Shown: piece by piece, positions 46,905 to 56,166 of the stretch
Layout of the letters: every line of letters begins with the position of its first letter
How positions within the stretch are numbered: position 1 is the first letter of the stretch
From: Pseudovibrio axinellae
Lineage (GTDB): Bacteria; Pseudomonadota; Alphaproteobacteria; Rhizobiales; Stappiaceae
Reading direction: 5' to 3'
Length of the DNA: 64,000 nucleotides
Assembly: GCF_900110875.1 (NCBI RefSeq)
Contig: NZ_FOFM01000001.1
Location: 248,001-312,000, forward strand
The notes under the pieces: model-generated
What the model saw: only the letters and a program-made list of their open reading frames with translations
Database searches by the model: none
Told to the model about the DNA's origin: nothing
Made by a program: the position numbers and the translations under genes

Positions 46905-47328
46905 TTCTCGTGTCCCCAATCACCTAAAGTGAATGTAAAAGCCAAGGCCTTTATCATTTATCGAAGCTGCTTGATGCAGTTCTTCTAACAAGATTACCGC
47001 GTTGCGTTTCAGGCTCACCTCAAGCCTGCATACTTCCTCCTGCTGAAGAAGCACTTTTAAAATGTCTTGAGGAAGAAACAGCGCGGACAAGGCACAATAA
47101 TGAGGCTCCCCTCCGCTGCATTCGTGTCCTCCCCAGCACACTTCATATGCAACAGCTGTAAACGCAAACACCTTATACGCAATCCGTGGTAAAATCTCCT
47201 CTTAATTGCGTATTTTTCAAAGAAATTGTTTCAACATTACACTAAACGGGGAAAAACAATAATAAAATGACAAAGGGCAGTTCCGTATACGGAACTGCCC
47301 TTCTCGATTCCCAACCTGTTAGGTCAGC
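46905..47328. other. Intergenic region between dppF and the second dppA
   Basis: 424 bases. Apart from the palindromic terminator at its dppF end it shows no gene. It should hold the promoter of the second dppA on the minus strand; no clear -35/-10 pair is certain. Confidence 0.4.
47262..47302 (-). terminator. Palindromic terminator after dppF
   Basis: A perfect 30-base palindrome, 47273-47302 (arms aagggcagttccgta / tacggaactgccctt), 27 bases past the dppF stop, followed on the minus strand by TTGTCATTTTATT. Unusually long and fully symmetric. Confidence 0.75.
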
Positions 47329-48156
47329 TTAGTGTGATGCAGCAAGACGTGCGCGGATGTGTTCTACGTCCGCCTGAGGTGTCGCATTGAAAAGCGTACG
47401 AGTGTACTCGTGTTGAGGATTTTCAAACACTTCTTCTCGCGTGCCGTATTCAACAACCTCACCAAAATACATCACCATAACCTTGTCTGCGATGTAGCGC
47501 ACCACAGACAGATCATGAGAAATGAACAGGTAGGTCAGGTTAAATTCGTCTTGCAGGTCAGCCAGCAAATTCAGGATCTGGGCTTGCACAGACAAATCCA
47601 AAGCTGAAACGGGTTCATCCAGAATAAGCAAGGAAGGATTGAGCACAAGCGCACGACCAATTGCAACACGTTGACGCTGGCCGCCGGAGAACATGTGTGG
47701 GTAGCGGTTGAAGTGTTCGGGGCCCAGGCCAACCTTAATCAGCATTTCTGTCGCCTTGTCATGGCGTTCTGCCGGTGTCAGGTTCGTGTTGATCATCAAA
47801 GGCTCCATCAACACATCACCAATGCGTTGACGAGGATTCAAAGAACCGTACGGATTCTGGAAAACGATCTGCACCTTAGATCGCATCTCTTTGGAAAGCT
47901 TTTCCTTAGAGATATCTATGGATTTACCTTCGACCAGCAGCTCACCAGAAGTTGCTGGGTCAATCAAGGTTAGTATCCGCGCCAATGTAGATTTACCGCA
48001 TCCACTCTCACCAACCACAGCAAGCGTTTTGCCGCGCTCCAACTTAAAGCTAATGCCCTTCAGAGCACGGTTTACATGCTCCTTACCAAAGAGACCTTCT
48101 TTTGTGCGGTATTCGCGGACCAAGTCACGCGCTTCAAGAATGATATCATCAGCCAT
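47329..48156 (-). CDS. dppF: Dipeptide ABC transporter ATP-binding protein DppF
   Basis: 275 residues. Walker A GESGCGKST, Q-loop FQNPYGSLNPRQ, signature SGGQRQRVAIGR, Walker B LLILDEPVSALD, H-loop ISHDLSVV. NPYGSLNPRQ and the C-terminal oligopeptide-transporter extension (about 235-275) identify the DppF/OppF subunit. Its start overlaps the dppD stop by one base. Energises the DppBC permease with DppD. Confidence 0.95.
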   Translation of the reverse strand: MADDIILEARDLVREYRTKEGLFGKEHVNRALKGISFKLERGKTLAVVGESGCGKSTLARILTLIDPATSGELLVEGKSIDISKEKLSKEMRSKVQIVFQNPYGSLNPRQRIGDVLMEPLMINTNLTPAERHDKATEMLIKVGLGPEHFNRYPHMFSGGQRQRVAIGRALVLNPSLLILDEPVSALDLSVQAQILNLLADLQDEFNLTYLFISHDLSVVRYIADKVMVMYFGEVVEYGTREEVFENPQHEYTRTLFNATPQADVEHIRARLAASH

Positions 48157-48998
48157 TATGCAGCTCCTCCATCACCGAGGTGAAAATCAGAGACCGTTGG
48201 CAGGCGATCACCAGTTGCGTTTTCTGGAAGCGCTGAAAGGAGAGCCCTGGTGTATGGGTTCTTAGGATTTTCAAAGAGTGAGAGGACGTCTGCCTCCTCC
48301 ATCTTTTTGCCTTTATACTGAACAATCACGCGATCAGCGGTTTCGGCAACCACTGCCATATCATGCGTAATCATGATCAGCCCCATCCCACTTTCGTGCT
48401 GAAGATCAAGCAAGAGATCAAGAATCTGCTTCTGGATTGTCACATCCAACGCTGTGGTCGGCTCGTCCGCTATGAGCAGTTTTGGCTTACAGGCAATTGC
48501 CATGGCGATCATCACGCGCTGACACTGACCACCTGACATCTGGTGCGGGTATTTCTTCAAAGCCTTTTTGGATTCAGGCATACCCACAGAGTCAAGCAAT
48601 TCAATCGCACGTGTTTTTCGTTCACCACGCCCCATACTGGTGTGCTCTTTGAGTGTTTCATCAATCTGAGCACCCACTGTGAAGCATGGATTCAAGCTGG
48701 CGATTGGCTCCTGGAAGATCATGGAGATATCTTTGCCAATGATCTGGCGTCGCTGCTTTGTAGTCAGCTTCAGAAGGTCGTAACCTTCAAACTCCAGCTT
48801 ATCAGCCCACAGATGTCCGTTGTTCGCCAACAGGCCCATCACGGCCAGCATGGCAACGGATTTACCGGAACCACTTTCACCAACGACCGCGAGCACTTCT
48901 CCTGCATCGATGGAGTAGCTCACGCCATCCAGAGCACGAAAGCGACCGTCGACAGTATCAAATTCAACCGTGAGGTTTTCAATTTCAAGAAGGGCCAT
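48156..48998 (-). CDS. dppD: Dipeptide ABC transporter ATP-binding protein DppD
   Basis: 280 residues. Walker [11 protein letters not shown]-loop [12 protein letters not shown], signature [12 protein letters not shown], Walker [14 protein letters not shown]-loop ITHDMAVV. The EPxxSLNP pattern and C-terminal oligopeptide extension mark DppD/OppD. It starts 2 bases after dppC. Confidence 0.95.
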   Translation of the reverse strand: MALLEIENLTVEFDTVDGRFRALDGVSYSIDAGEVLAVVGESGSGKSVAMLAVMGLLANNGHLWADKLEFEGYDLLKLTTKQRRQIIGKDISMIFQEPIASLNPCFTVGAQIDETLKEHTSMGRGERKTRAIELLDSVGMPESKKALKKYPHQMSGGQCQRVMIAMAIACKPKLLIADEPTTALDVTIQKQILDLLLDLQHESGMGLIMITHDMAVVAETADRVIVQYKGKKMEEADVLSLFENPKNPYTRALLSALPENATGDRLPTVSDFHLGDGGAA

Positions 48999-49000
48999 CG

Positions 49001-49900
49001 TCAGCTCCTCTTCAGCTTTGGATCGAGAGCATCACGCAGACCATCACCGATCAGGTTAATTGCAAGCACGGTAGTAAGAATTGCCAGACCCGGGAATGTC
49101 ATTACCCATGGTGCATTCAAAATAAATTCACGTGCTTCGGCCAACATCGTACCCCATTCCGGCTGTGGTGGCTGCGCCCCCATTCCCAAGAAGCCAAGTG
49201 CAGCTGCATCAAGGATCGCGGTGGAGAATGAAAGTGCGGCCTGAACAATCAATGGTGCCATGCAATTGGGAAGAACAGTTACGAACATCAGTCGCACTGT
49301 ACCAACACCAGACACACGCGCCGCCATGACGTATTCGCGGCTCATCTCAGAGATCACAGAGGCCCTTGTCAGGCGCACATAGTATGGCAACTGGATGATG
49401 GCGATGGCAATCATCGCGTTTAACAGGGACGGCCCAAGGATCGCAACCAGCACCAGCGCAAGCAGCAAGGATGGGAAGGAAAGGACGATATCCATAACGC
49501 GCATAATAGCTGTTTCAAGCCAACCGCGAAATGTTCCTGCAACGAGACCAAGGCATACACCAACAACCAACGCTACCGAAACAACGATCACGCCAATCCC
49601 AAGGGAGATCTGACTTCCATAAATCAGCCGTGAGAGAATATCGCGGCCAACAGCATCGGTACCTAGAACATAACTCCAATTACCACCTTCCGTCCAAGCA
49701 GGTGGAAGAAGTAAGGCATCTCGATATTGTTCGATTGGCGAATGCGGGGCAATGAATGCAGCGAAAACGGCAATAAAGACCAAGGCAAGGAAGAAAAACA
49801 GCGCAGCAACCGCTCCCTTATTGGTGCGGAAGTGAAGCCAGAAATTCACGATAAGCTCAAACCGGGTATCCGGTGCGGAATTTTGTGTCACGTTAGCCAT
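49001..49900 (-). CDS. dppC: Dipeptide ABC transporter permease DppC
   Basis: 299 residues, six membrane helices with the cytoplasmic N-terminal extension typical of DppC. The coupling-loop EAA motif is seen near YVMAARVSGVGTVRLMFVTVLPN; DAVGRDILSRLIYG is the DppC-specific segment. It starts 3 bases after the dppB stop. Confidence 0.94.
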   Translation of the reverse strand: MANVTQNSAPDTRFELIVNFWLHFRTNKGAVAALFFFLALVFIAVFAAFIAPHSPIEQYRDALLLPPAWTEGGNWSYVLGTDAVGRDILSRLIYGSQISLGIGVIVVSVALVVGVCLGLVAGTFRGWLETAIMRVMDIVLSFPSLLLALVLVAILGPSLLNAMIAIAIIQLPYYVRLTRASVISEMSREYVMAARVSGVGTVRLMFVTVLPNCMAPLIVQAALSFSTAILDAAALGFLGMGAQPPQPEWGTMLAEAREFILNAPWVMTFPGLAILTTVLAINLIGDGLRDALDPKLKRS

Positions 49901-49903
49901 GAT

Positions 49904-50914
49904 TTACTCCGTATGCCGAATTTTCGGATTAACCAGACCATATAGAAGGTCCACAATCAGGTTCACGATCATCACGATTGCAGCAATCAGCAAGAGCCCA
50001 CCTTGAACAACCGGATAGTCACGACGGAAGATACTATCGACCATCCACTTGCCGATGCCCGGCCAAGAGAAAATCGTTTCCGTCAGAATCGCGCCAGCGA
50101 ACAACACGCCAATCTGCAAGCCAATGATCGTAATCACCGGGATCAGTGCATTACGCAAAGCATGAACACCAACCACGCGGAAATTAGAAAGACCTTTTGC
50201 ACGTGCTGTACGCACGTAATCTTCATCCAGAACTTCAAGCATTGCAGAGCGGGTCTGACGTGCAATCACAGCAAGGGGAATCGTTCCCAAAGCAATAGAT
50301 GGCAGAATCAGGTGACTTACTGCGGAAGCAAATGCACCCGGCTCATCTGCCAGCAATGTATCAATCAGCATGAAGCCAGTGACAGGTTCGATCCAGAACA
50401 TAAGGGAGATCCGGCCCGACACCGGTGTCCAGCCCAAGAAACCCGAGAACAGGATGATTAGCAGCGGTCCCCACCAGAAGATCGGCATTGAATAGCCGAC
50501 GAGCGCTGTTGTCATAACAGAGTGATCTAATGTCTTACCGCGCTTAACAGCTGCAATAATACCTGCTGGAAGCCCGATCACCACAGCAAAGATAATTGCG
50601 CAGACAGAGAGCTCAACCGTTGCAGGGAACAACGTTAGAAATTCACTCAAAACCGGTTGTTTTGTGACAAACGAATTTCCCAAATTCCCCTGAAACAGAT
50701 CCCCAAGATAAGAGAGATATTGCAGCCATATGGATTTGTCATAGCCAAACCGTTCAACCAATTCCTGATAGCGTTCAGGACTAACGCCGCGCTCTCCTGC
50801 CAGTAGCAGGATAGGATCGCCCGGCAATTGGCGTATCGAGAAAAACGCCACCAACGTCACCCCAATAAAGGTAGGGATGAGCAAGCCTAGTTTTTTTAAT
50901 ATGAGACGAAGCAT
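49904..50914 (-). CDS. dppB: Dipeptide ABC transporter permease DppB
   Basis: 336 residues, six membrane helices. Opening FIGVTLVAFFSIRQLPGDP and the EAA-loop region DYVRTARAKGLS are typical of DppB/OppB. First of four near-abutting genes. It lies 128 bases after the first dppA stop, with two hairpins between, fitting stronger expression of the binding protein than of the membrane parts. Confidence 0.94.
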   Translation of the reverse strand: MLRLILKKLGLLIPTFIGVTLVAFFSIRQLPGDPILLLAGERGVSPERYQELVERFGYDKSIWLQYLSYLGDLFQGNLGNSFVTKQPVLSEFLTLFPATVELSVCAIIFAVVIGLPAGIIAAVKRGKTLDHSVMTTALVGYSMPIFWWGPLLIILFSGFLGWTPVSGRISLMFWIEPVTGFMLIDTLLADEPGAFASAVSHLILPSIALGTIPLAVIARQTRSAMLEVLDEDYVRTARAKGLSNFRVVGVHALRNALIPVITIIGLQIGVLFAGAILTETIFSWPGIGKWMVDSIFRRDYPVVQGGLLLIAAIVMIVNLIVDLLYGLVNPKIRHTE

Positions 50915-50946
50915 ACTTCAGTCACACCAAACAGAGGATTGTTTAT

Positions 50947-50966
50947 CCGCAGATCACAATCTGCGG
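50947..50966. other. 8-bp stem-loop ahead of dppB
   Basis: ccgcagat 50947-50954 / atctgcgg 50959-50966, loop caca, in the dppA-dppB gap about 33 bases before the dppB start. No T run; likely an mRNA structure affecting processing or dppB translation. Confidence 0.45.
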
Positions 50967-50981
50967 CATGGAAAACTTTAC

Positions 50982-51018
50982 TAAAAAGTGTATCCCGGCG
51001 AATAACGCGCCGAGATAC
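50982..51018 (-). terminator. Partial terminator after the first dppA
   Basis: 11-bp stem 50990-51000 / 51008-51018 with one G-U wobble, followed on the minus strand by ACTTTTTAG. Readthrough is needed for dppBCDF, unless a separate promoter exists; this is the usual layout for abundant binding proteins. Confidence 0.65.
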
Positions 51019-51042
51019 TAAATGTCCAGTGGAAAATTATTT

Positions 51043-52632
51043 CTACTTCAGATCAACGCCATAGAAATAGTGTCCACCAAACGGATCAATCTTGTAGTTC
51101 TCAACACGAACACTTATTGGCTCAGAGACGAGAGAATGCGCAATAGTTGCCCAAGGCGCCTCGCGTTTGAATACTACCTGAGCCTCTTCATAAAGTCTCG
51201 TGCGTTCATCTACGTCAGATACTTCCTTCGCTTTTACAACGAGATCATTAAATTCATCGTTACACCACTGAGCACGGTTTGAACCACCAACGCCATCGCA
51301 AGATAGTAACACTGAAAGGAAGTTGTCTGGATCCCCATTATCACCAGTCCAGCCCAGCAGAACTGCGCCGTCGCGCTTTTCGGAGGAAGAGCGTTTTAGG
51401 TACTCACCCCACTCATAGGTTACGATCTCAACGTCCACTCCGACCTTTGCAAAATCGGCTTGAAGAAGTTCGGCCATACGGCGGGCATTCGGGTTGTATG
51501 GACGCTGCACAGGCATTGCCCAAATCTTCATCTTCAGGTCCTTGACGCCAGCAGCTTCCAGTGCAGCTTTTGACGCCTCTGGGTCGTATGGGTCGTCTAC
51601 GATCTCATCGTTGTACGACCACATAGTTGGCGGGATTGGGTTTTTCGCGGTTTCACCCACACCCTGGAATACAGCATCCAGAATCGCCTGTTTGTTGATT
51701 GCCATGTTCAGCGCTTTACGCACGGCTGGGTTATCAAACGGCGCTTGCTGGGTGTTATATGCCATATACCCGACATTCAGGCCTTCCTGCTGAAGAAGGG
51801 TGATCTCCGGGTCTTTCGACATGGATTCAAGGTCAGCAGGATTAGGGTATGCCATAACATGGCACTCGCCCGCTGAGAGCTTTTGATAGCGCACAGCTGC
51901 ATCAGGGGTAATAGCAAACACCAGATTGTCAATCGGAGCCTTACCGTTCCAGTATTCTGGGTTTGCCTTATAACGGATCAAAGCGTCTTTCTGGTAGCCG
52001 ACAAGCTGGAACGGGCCTGTTCCAACCGGCTTTTGGTCAAACGCATTTTTGTTGCTCATCATTGCATCTGCATATTCAGCAGACTGGATAGAAGCGAAAT
52101 CCATTGCCAGATTTGCAACCATCGGAGCTTCTGGGCGCGTCAGTTTGAACTTAACGGTGTAGTCATCCACTTTCTCAATGGCATCAATCAGCTCTGGCAT
52201 GCCCATTGAGTTGTAGTACTCGTAGGTTCCACCAGACACATTGTGATATGGATTTTCCTTATTCCCCTGACGGTCAAAAGAGAAAATCACATCATCTGCA
52301 TTGAAGTCGCGCGTTGGCGTAAACCATTTGGTTGTCTGGAATTTAACGCCCTTGCGCAGGTGAAAGGTGTACTCTTTACCGTCCTCAGAGATTTCCCATT
52401 TCTCCGCAAGGGCTGGAGCCACTTCTGTCGTCCCTGGCTTGAATTCAACGAGCTTGTTATAGATTTGGCGGGAACTGGCATCAAATGTGGTGCCTGCCGT
52501 GTAAAGTGATGGCGTAAAGCCTTCCGGGGAACCCTCAGAACAGTACACGAGTGTTTTTGCCATAACAGGACCCGCCACAACTGCTGCTGCGAACAGGCTA
52601 CCACCAAGCAAGAGGCTTTTTTTCAAGGGCAT
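51043..52632 (-). CDS. dppA: Dipeptide ABC transporter substrate-binding protein (first copy)
   Basis: 529 residues with signal peptide ending VVAGPVMA; mature start KTLVYCSEGSPEGF as in E. coli DppA. All DppA landmarks are present (VGTGPFQL, VRYQKLSAG, AMPVQRPYNPN). Differences from the copy at 45321 are scattered rather than clustered. Heads the dppABCDF transcription unit. Confidence 0.94.
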   Translation of the reverse strand: MPLKKSLLLGGSLFAAAVVAGPVMAKTLVYCSEGSPEGFTPSLYTAGTTFDASSRQIYNKLVEFKPGTTEVAPALAEKWEISEDGKEYTFHLRKGVKFQTTKWFTPTRDFNADDVIFSFDRQGNKENPYHNVSGGTYEYYNSMGMPELIDAIEKVDDYTVKFKLTRPEAPMVANLAMDFASIQSAEYADAMMSNKNAFDQKPVGTGPFQLVGYQKDALIRYKANPEYWNGKAPIDNLVFAITPDAAVRYQKLSAGECHVMAYPNPADLESMSKDPEITLLQQEGLNVGYMAYNTQQAPFDNPAVRKALNMAINKQAILDAVFQGVGETAKNPIPPTMWSYNDEIVDDPYDPEASKAALEAAGVKDLKMKIWAMPVQRPYNPNARRMAELLQADFAKVGVDVEIVTYEWGEYLKRSSSEKRDGAVLLGWTGDNGDPDNFLSVLLSCDGVGGSNRAQWCNDEFNDLVVKAKEVSDVDERTRLYEEAQVVFKREAPWATIAHSLVSEPISVRVENYKIDPFGGHYFYGVDLK

Positions 52633-53209
52633 TAGTTTCTCATTCCGTTTTTTTGCTTGTTCCAGTTGCTCTTCAACACTGCTTATTTCTGCAGCTTATC
52701 TTGTATATTACTTAGAGCGGTTACACAGAACCAAACGGATCACATGCAAATTCGAACAAGCCATAGATACATCGCACGCCATTAATTGCGCTCAGCACCC
52801 ATCAGGGTTCAAACTTCAGTTCACACGTTAATTCCACAACGAGATGTCACTCGCTCAGTTCAACCAGATCGACGATATCACACAATGTTGTGCAATTAAT
52901 TCCTCGAACATCGACTTTCGAGTATTAAGTTTCGTTTATCGCTTCGGAAATAGTTAAAAATTTCAGAGGAGTTGACTATCAGTGTGAATACCTACCCATG
53001 CATTTCCAGGTTGTTTTTCCTTCATATTTTCCTGAAATCACATAGGTACTATTACCACAACCGAGCCCGATAGTAATTATACTGAAGAATCATAGGACAC
53101 TCTCTAAACAGAGTTTTTCGCGTTAAATATGAATATTCCACGGAAAAAGGTTCGCAGACACACGTGATGCGCGTCTTACGAACTTGCTAACCTTTGCTTT
53201 GCAGTGAAT
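52633..53209. other. Long upstream region of dppABCDF
   Basis: 577 bases without a gene. It separates dppA from the MerR gene, both minus-strand, so it carries the dppA promoter and the MerR 3' end. A short dyad cacaa-tg-ttgtg is at 52881-52892. Composition is AT-rich; no RNA gene is recognised. Confidence 0.4.
52705..52734 (-). promoter_or_regulatory. Possible sigma-70 promoter of the first dppA
   Basis: On the minus strand, TTGGTT (52734-52729) and TAATAT (52710-52705) with an 18-base spacer, 73 bases ahead of the dppA start. Match to consensus is moderate; other sites are possible. Confidence 0.3.
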
Positions 53210-53653
53210 TTAAGCTTGGGAAAGCTTATCCATACACTCGTCGTGGATAGACTGTATCTCAGCGATTGTAACTTCCAGCGCTTCTTTTCGTGCGCTGAGC
53301 TCCTTTAGGACCTCATCTGTCCGGGAAGCCAGGTATTCAGTCTGCTGACGATGACCCTCGCCATGCTGGCCGTATAGATCCAAGAAGTGTTTAATCTCTG
53401 AGAGTGAGGAGCCGATCGCTTTTCCGCGCAGAATCAAAGCCAATCTGGCTCTATCCTTACGGTTGTATATACGCACGCCATTTACGCGCTGTGGCTCAAT
53501 CAGGCCTTTACTTTCATAAAAGCGGATGGACCTCGTGGAGATTTCGTATTCCTCGGCCAGGTCCCCAATCCCAAATAGCTCCTGTTCCGAGCGACCGGTT
53601 AATTTCTCCGCTTCCTCAAGAGGGTTTGGCGTGTGTACTTTTTTGTCAGACAT
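53210..53653 (-). CDS. MerR family transcriptional regulator
   Basis: 147 residues. The MerR helix-turn-helix lies at about 26-95: GIGDLAEEYEISTRSIRFYE and RIYNRKDRARLALI, followed by a coiled coil dimer helix (about 100-140). No C-terminal cysteines for metal sensing, and the shape resembles the LiuR-type regulators of acyl-CoA catabolism, but the targets cannot be read here. AGGGGCACGG precedes the ATG. Confidence 0.88.
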   Translation of the reverse strand: MSDKKVHTPNPLEEAEKLTGRSEQELFGIGDLAEEYEISTRSIRFYESKGLIEPQRVNGVRIYNRKDRARLALILRGKAIGSSLSEIKHFLDLYGQHGEGHRQQTEYLASRTDEVLKELSARKEALEVTIAEIQSIHDECMDKLSQA

Positions 53654-54014
53654 CCGTGCCCCTATCTAAGAATTAGCAATTAAGCGTAACCTAACGTAGC
53701 CGTAAAGCACTACCATTAACAATAAACAGCATCACGATACTGTCAACACGTTCACAAATTCTCGTTTTCTTCCGAAGTTTAACCTATACGATAACCATCA
53801 GAAATTACCCAGAATTGCAATGAGCTAGATAGGTAATATTGTTCACCGTCAAAACCTCCGTACAAAAAAGCACGGGATAACCCCTTACAAGGCGTTATAG
53901 AACGTCATCACCCTGCGCTATTTTGTAATTAAATTGCGCATTGAACAAGGCTCCACTTGACAAATATGGCGTTTTGAATGACCCCTGCCCTAACGAAGCC
54001 TGACAGGATAAGTT
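53654..54014. other. Divergent region between the MerR gene and slyX
   Basis: 361 bases, AT-rich. A CTTGACA at 53956-53962 could be the slyX -35 element, but no good -10 follows at the right distance. No gene or RNA seen. Confidence 0.35.
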
Positions 54015-54227
54015 ATGAGTAAAACCATCGAGGAACGGATCGTTGACCTAGAGGTGCATATCGCACATCAAAACGAAACGATCGAAACACTCAATGATGT
54101 GGTTTCCAATCAGGCACAAGTGATTGACCGCCTTGTTGGAGCAATGGGACAGATGAAGGACCACCTGCTGGACACCCAGGAGTTAGTTGAACAAGTACCC
54201 AACAACCAAAAGCCACCACATTACTGA
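54015..54227 (+). CDS. slyX: SlyX family protein
   Basis: 70 residues, almost wholly a coiled coil (ERIVDLEVHIAHQNETIETL) ending in the Pro-Pro-His-Tyr tail seen across SlyX proteins. Function unknown. Monocistronic with a terminator about 105 bases downstream. Confidence 0.9.
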   Translation: MSKTIEERIVDLEVHIAHQNETIETLNDVVSNQAQVIDRLVGAMGQMKDHLLDTQELVEQVPNNQKPPHY

Positions 54228-54330
54228 AAATACAGGCCTCACCTGCACCAAAAGGAAGTTATCTTAACGCTGAGCATCAGCAAAGATAGGTATACTCAGG
54301 TAAGGGGAAACCTGATATTAAGAGATGACA

Positions 54331-54362
54331 GGTCTGCTGTTGCTTATATGCAGGCCCTTTTT
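54331..54362 (+). terminator. Probable terminator downstream of slyX
   Basis: 7-bp stem ggtctgc 54331-54337 / gcaggcc 54350-54356 with one G-U pair, then CTTTTT. A further small hairpin cgttga-tcac-tcaacg follows just after it. Confidence 0.55.
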
Positions 54363-54490
54363 GCGTTGATCACTCAACGTAAAGAGAGTGAAGAATACAA
54401 TTTTCTGTTCCGCCGCCTATAAGGGCTGCCAACGCTGTACTTTTGCGCAGCGCATGGGAACAAAAAAAAGCCTGATGAGAAAGAAACCCA

Positions 54491-55168
54491 ATGGCTATTG
54501 AACAGATTCTGGCGACCCATAAAAAGGAGAGCCTTGCTGATAAAGCTTACCGTCTGATTGAAGAATTAATTGTCAATCTTGACCTCGCTCCTGGCATGGC
54601 ACTGACCGAAGGTGATTTGTGCGAACGCACTGGTATTGGCAGAACGCCTGTACGCGAAGCGATTAAACGCCTTGCAACCGAAGGCTTGATCGTTATTCGC
54701 CCCCGCAAGGGATTATTCGTATCAGAAATCGAAACCTCTGAATACGTATTGGTTCTGGAAACCAGAAAGCCTTTAGAGCAACTGCTTGTTGCCTCCGCAG
54801 TTGATCGCGCGACCCCGGAAGAACGAGAAGCGCTGCACCAATGTGCAGAAGAAATTCTCGCTCAAGCCCGTAAAGGCGATGTGAAGGGTTATCTGCGCGC
54901 TGATAAGCTATTTGATGAAGTCCTATGCGCCGTATCAAGGAACCCGTTTACTGCCCGTGCAGTCGCTCCGCTACAAACAATGAGCCGCCGGGCATGGAGC
55001 GCTTTCCGCGGCGCTGAGAAGCTTGAGGATTCCGCGATCCGCCATCACAAGCTGGCCGAAGCTCTTGCGAACAATGATGCTGCGAACGCCGAAATTGCGA
55101 CCGTTGAAATGATGGATCACCTGACAAACTTTGCTGTCGAGCAAGCAAACAAAGCAAAAGAAAGCTGA
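54491..55168 (+). CDS. GntR family transcriptional regulator (FadR/FCD subfamily)
   Basis: 225 residues: winged helix at about 15-80 (ALTEGDLCERTGIGRTPVRE and the wing PRKGLFVSEIE), then an all-helical FCD ligand domain (about 90-215). Conserved FCD metal-type residues are partly present (Asp in DKLFDEVL, His in RHHKLAEAL). Regulators of this group respond to organic acids; the target is not obvious, as both neighbours are unrelated. Confidence 0.9.
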   Translation: MAIEQILATHKKESLADKAYRLIEELIVNLDLAPGMALTEGDLCERTGIGRTPVREAIKRLATEGLIVIRPRKGLFVSEIETSEYVLVLETRKPLEQLLVASAVDRATPEEREALHQCAEEILAQARKGDVKGYLRADKLFDEVLCAVSRNPFTARAVAPLQTMSRRAWSAFRGAEKLEDSAIRHHKLAEALANNDAANAEIATVEMMDHLTNFAVEQANKAKES

Positions 55169-55281
55169 ACAAGCGGGTCCACGCTTCGTGGTCAACGCAT
55201 GAGCTGCTTCACGCGCCCGTATTAAACGCATTTTCACATCACATCTATCATGTGAATTTCTGAAGACGTTTTAGAAAAACG

Positions 55282-55313
55282 AAAGAAGCAGAAGGTCTCC
55301 TTCTGCTTCTTTA
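55282..55313. terminator. Bidirectional terminator between the GntR gene and the flagellar operon
   Basis: 14-bp perfect stem aaagaagcagaagg 55282-55295 / ccttctgcttcttt 55299-55312, loop tct. It lies between convergent genes ending at 55168 (plus) and 55332 (minus) and can serve both; the U tract is formed by the stem's own T run. Confidence 0.75.
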
Positions 55314-55331
55314 CTATCGGTTTGGCGAGAG

Positions 55332-55697
55332 TTAACACTCGTCAATTCGCAAATTGTGCCCGCTCGCGCCTAACAGCAAGAGGTAGAGCTTATGAGTTTT
55401 TATTGTTAGTCGCTTCCCACCGTAAATCCCGGAGAGACGGAACCTTATTTCTCCATGTGGGGTATCAGCAGTAAACATACCCGTTGATACCTGGGAAAGT
55501 TCGACTGGCCCGTAAAGGATTTCATAGGAAGGGGGAGCAGCGGCAGGACGCGAAATCACCAAGGCATTTGCTCTGATGTCACGCCCCTCATTTGTTACAT
55601 CAATGACACCAATCGCTCGATGTAAAATTTTGAATTCGCACTGCATCCCGCTCGCCACCATCAATTCATCAGGAAGCTGCCGCTTGCTCGGCTGCAT
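55332..55697 (-). CDS. Hypothetical protein at the end of the flagellar operon, 121 aa
   Basis: Not recognised. A soluble beta-rich protein: MQCEFKILHRAIGVIDV, EGRDIRANALVIS, then FRLSGIYGGKRLTIKTHKLYLLLLG. The first ATG overlaps the previous gene by 29 bases; an ATG at 55661, 7 bases past that gene's stop, is equally likely. Last gene of the flagellar row, followed by a strong terminator, so a flagellar role is inferred from position only. Confidence 0.6.
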   Translation of the reverse strand: MQPSKRQLPDELMVASGMQCEFKILHRAIGVIDVTNEGRDIRANALVISRPAAAPPSYEILYGPVELSQVSTGMFTADTPHGEIRFRLSGIYGGKRLTIKTHKLYLLLLGASGHNLRIDEC

Positions 55698-56160
55698 TCT
55701 TAATGATGTTCTTATTCAAGTTTGAAGGAACATGGAAGGTAAAGTCCTGTATCAGGACATCCTGCACAATTTCAGTCGCGAAGCGCTCATTTACGCGCGT
55801 TCTGACTTCCTCAGTCAGCTCTTTTAGATCAGACTTCCTAAGCTGCGCAAATTCCTTGTCTGCCTTGCTGTAAATCAGGCGAAACGCCTCGTCGACAACA
55901 AAGGCATGTGGAGGAACCGCAAGCTTGGCGAGTAGTTCGCTATCAACGGTGAACACAAACTGCGCAACAATGTAACCGTGGATCTTCCCATCTTCCAAGA
56001 CTGGCACGTTGATAGTTGGCGTGCTTTGGTAGTCCAATCCTTCCAGATGCGCGTTCTTTTGCAACATTGGATCGAAGTCGGTTTTATACAAAGCCGTAAA
56101 GTAGGCTGCCCCAACGGTTACCAGGCAGATCCAAACTCCGGTTACGAGAACTTTCAACAT
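55669..56160 (-). CDS. Membrane-anchored flagellar-operon protein, FliL-like layout
   Basis: 163 residues: one N-terminal transmembrane helix (about 4-24), then a periplasmic alpha/beta domain with a long charged helix (KADKEFAQLRKSDLKEL) and a C-terminal strand DVLIQDFTFHV that recalls the end of FliL proteins. Sequence identity to FliL is not evident, so the comparison is structural guesswork. Starts 6 bases after the FlgN-like gene. Confidence 0.65.
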   Translation of the reverse strand: MLKVLVTGVWICLVTVGAAYFTALYKTDFDPMLQKNAHLEGLDYQSTPTINVPVLEDGKIHGYIVAQFVFTVDSELLAKLAVPPHAFVVDEAFRLIYSKADKEFAQLRKSDLKELTEEVRTRVNERFATEIVQDVLIQDFTFHVPSNLNKNIIKNAAEQAAAS

Positions 56161-56166
56161 ATGCTT

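Noticed and set aside
52881-52892. cacaa-tg-ttgtg dyad upstream of dppA as an operator
   Set aside because: Short arms, about 250 bases from the gene, and no regulator linked to it.
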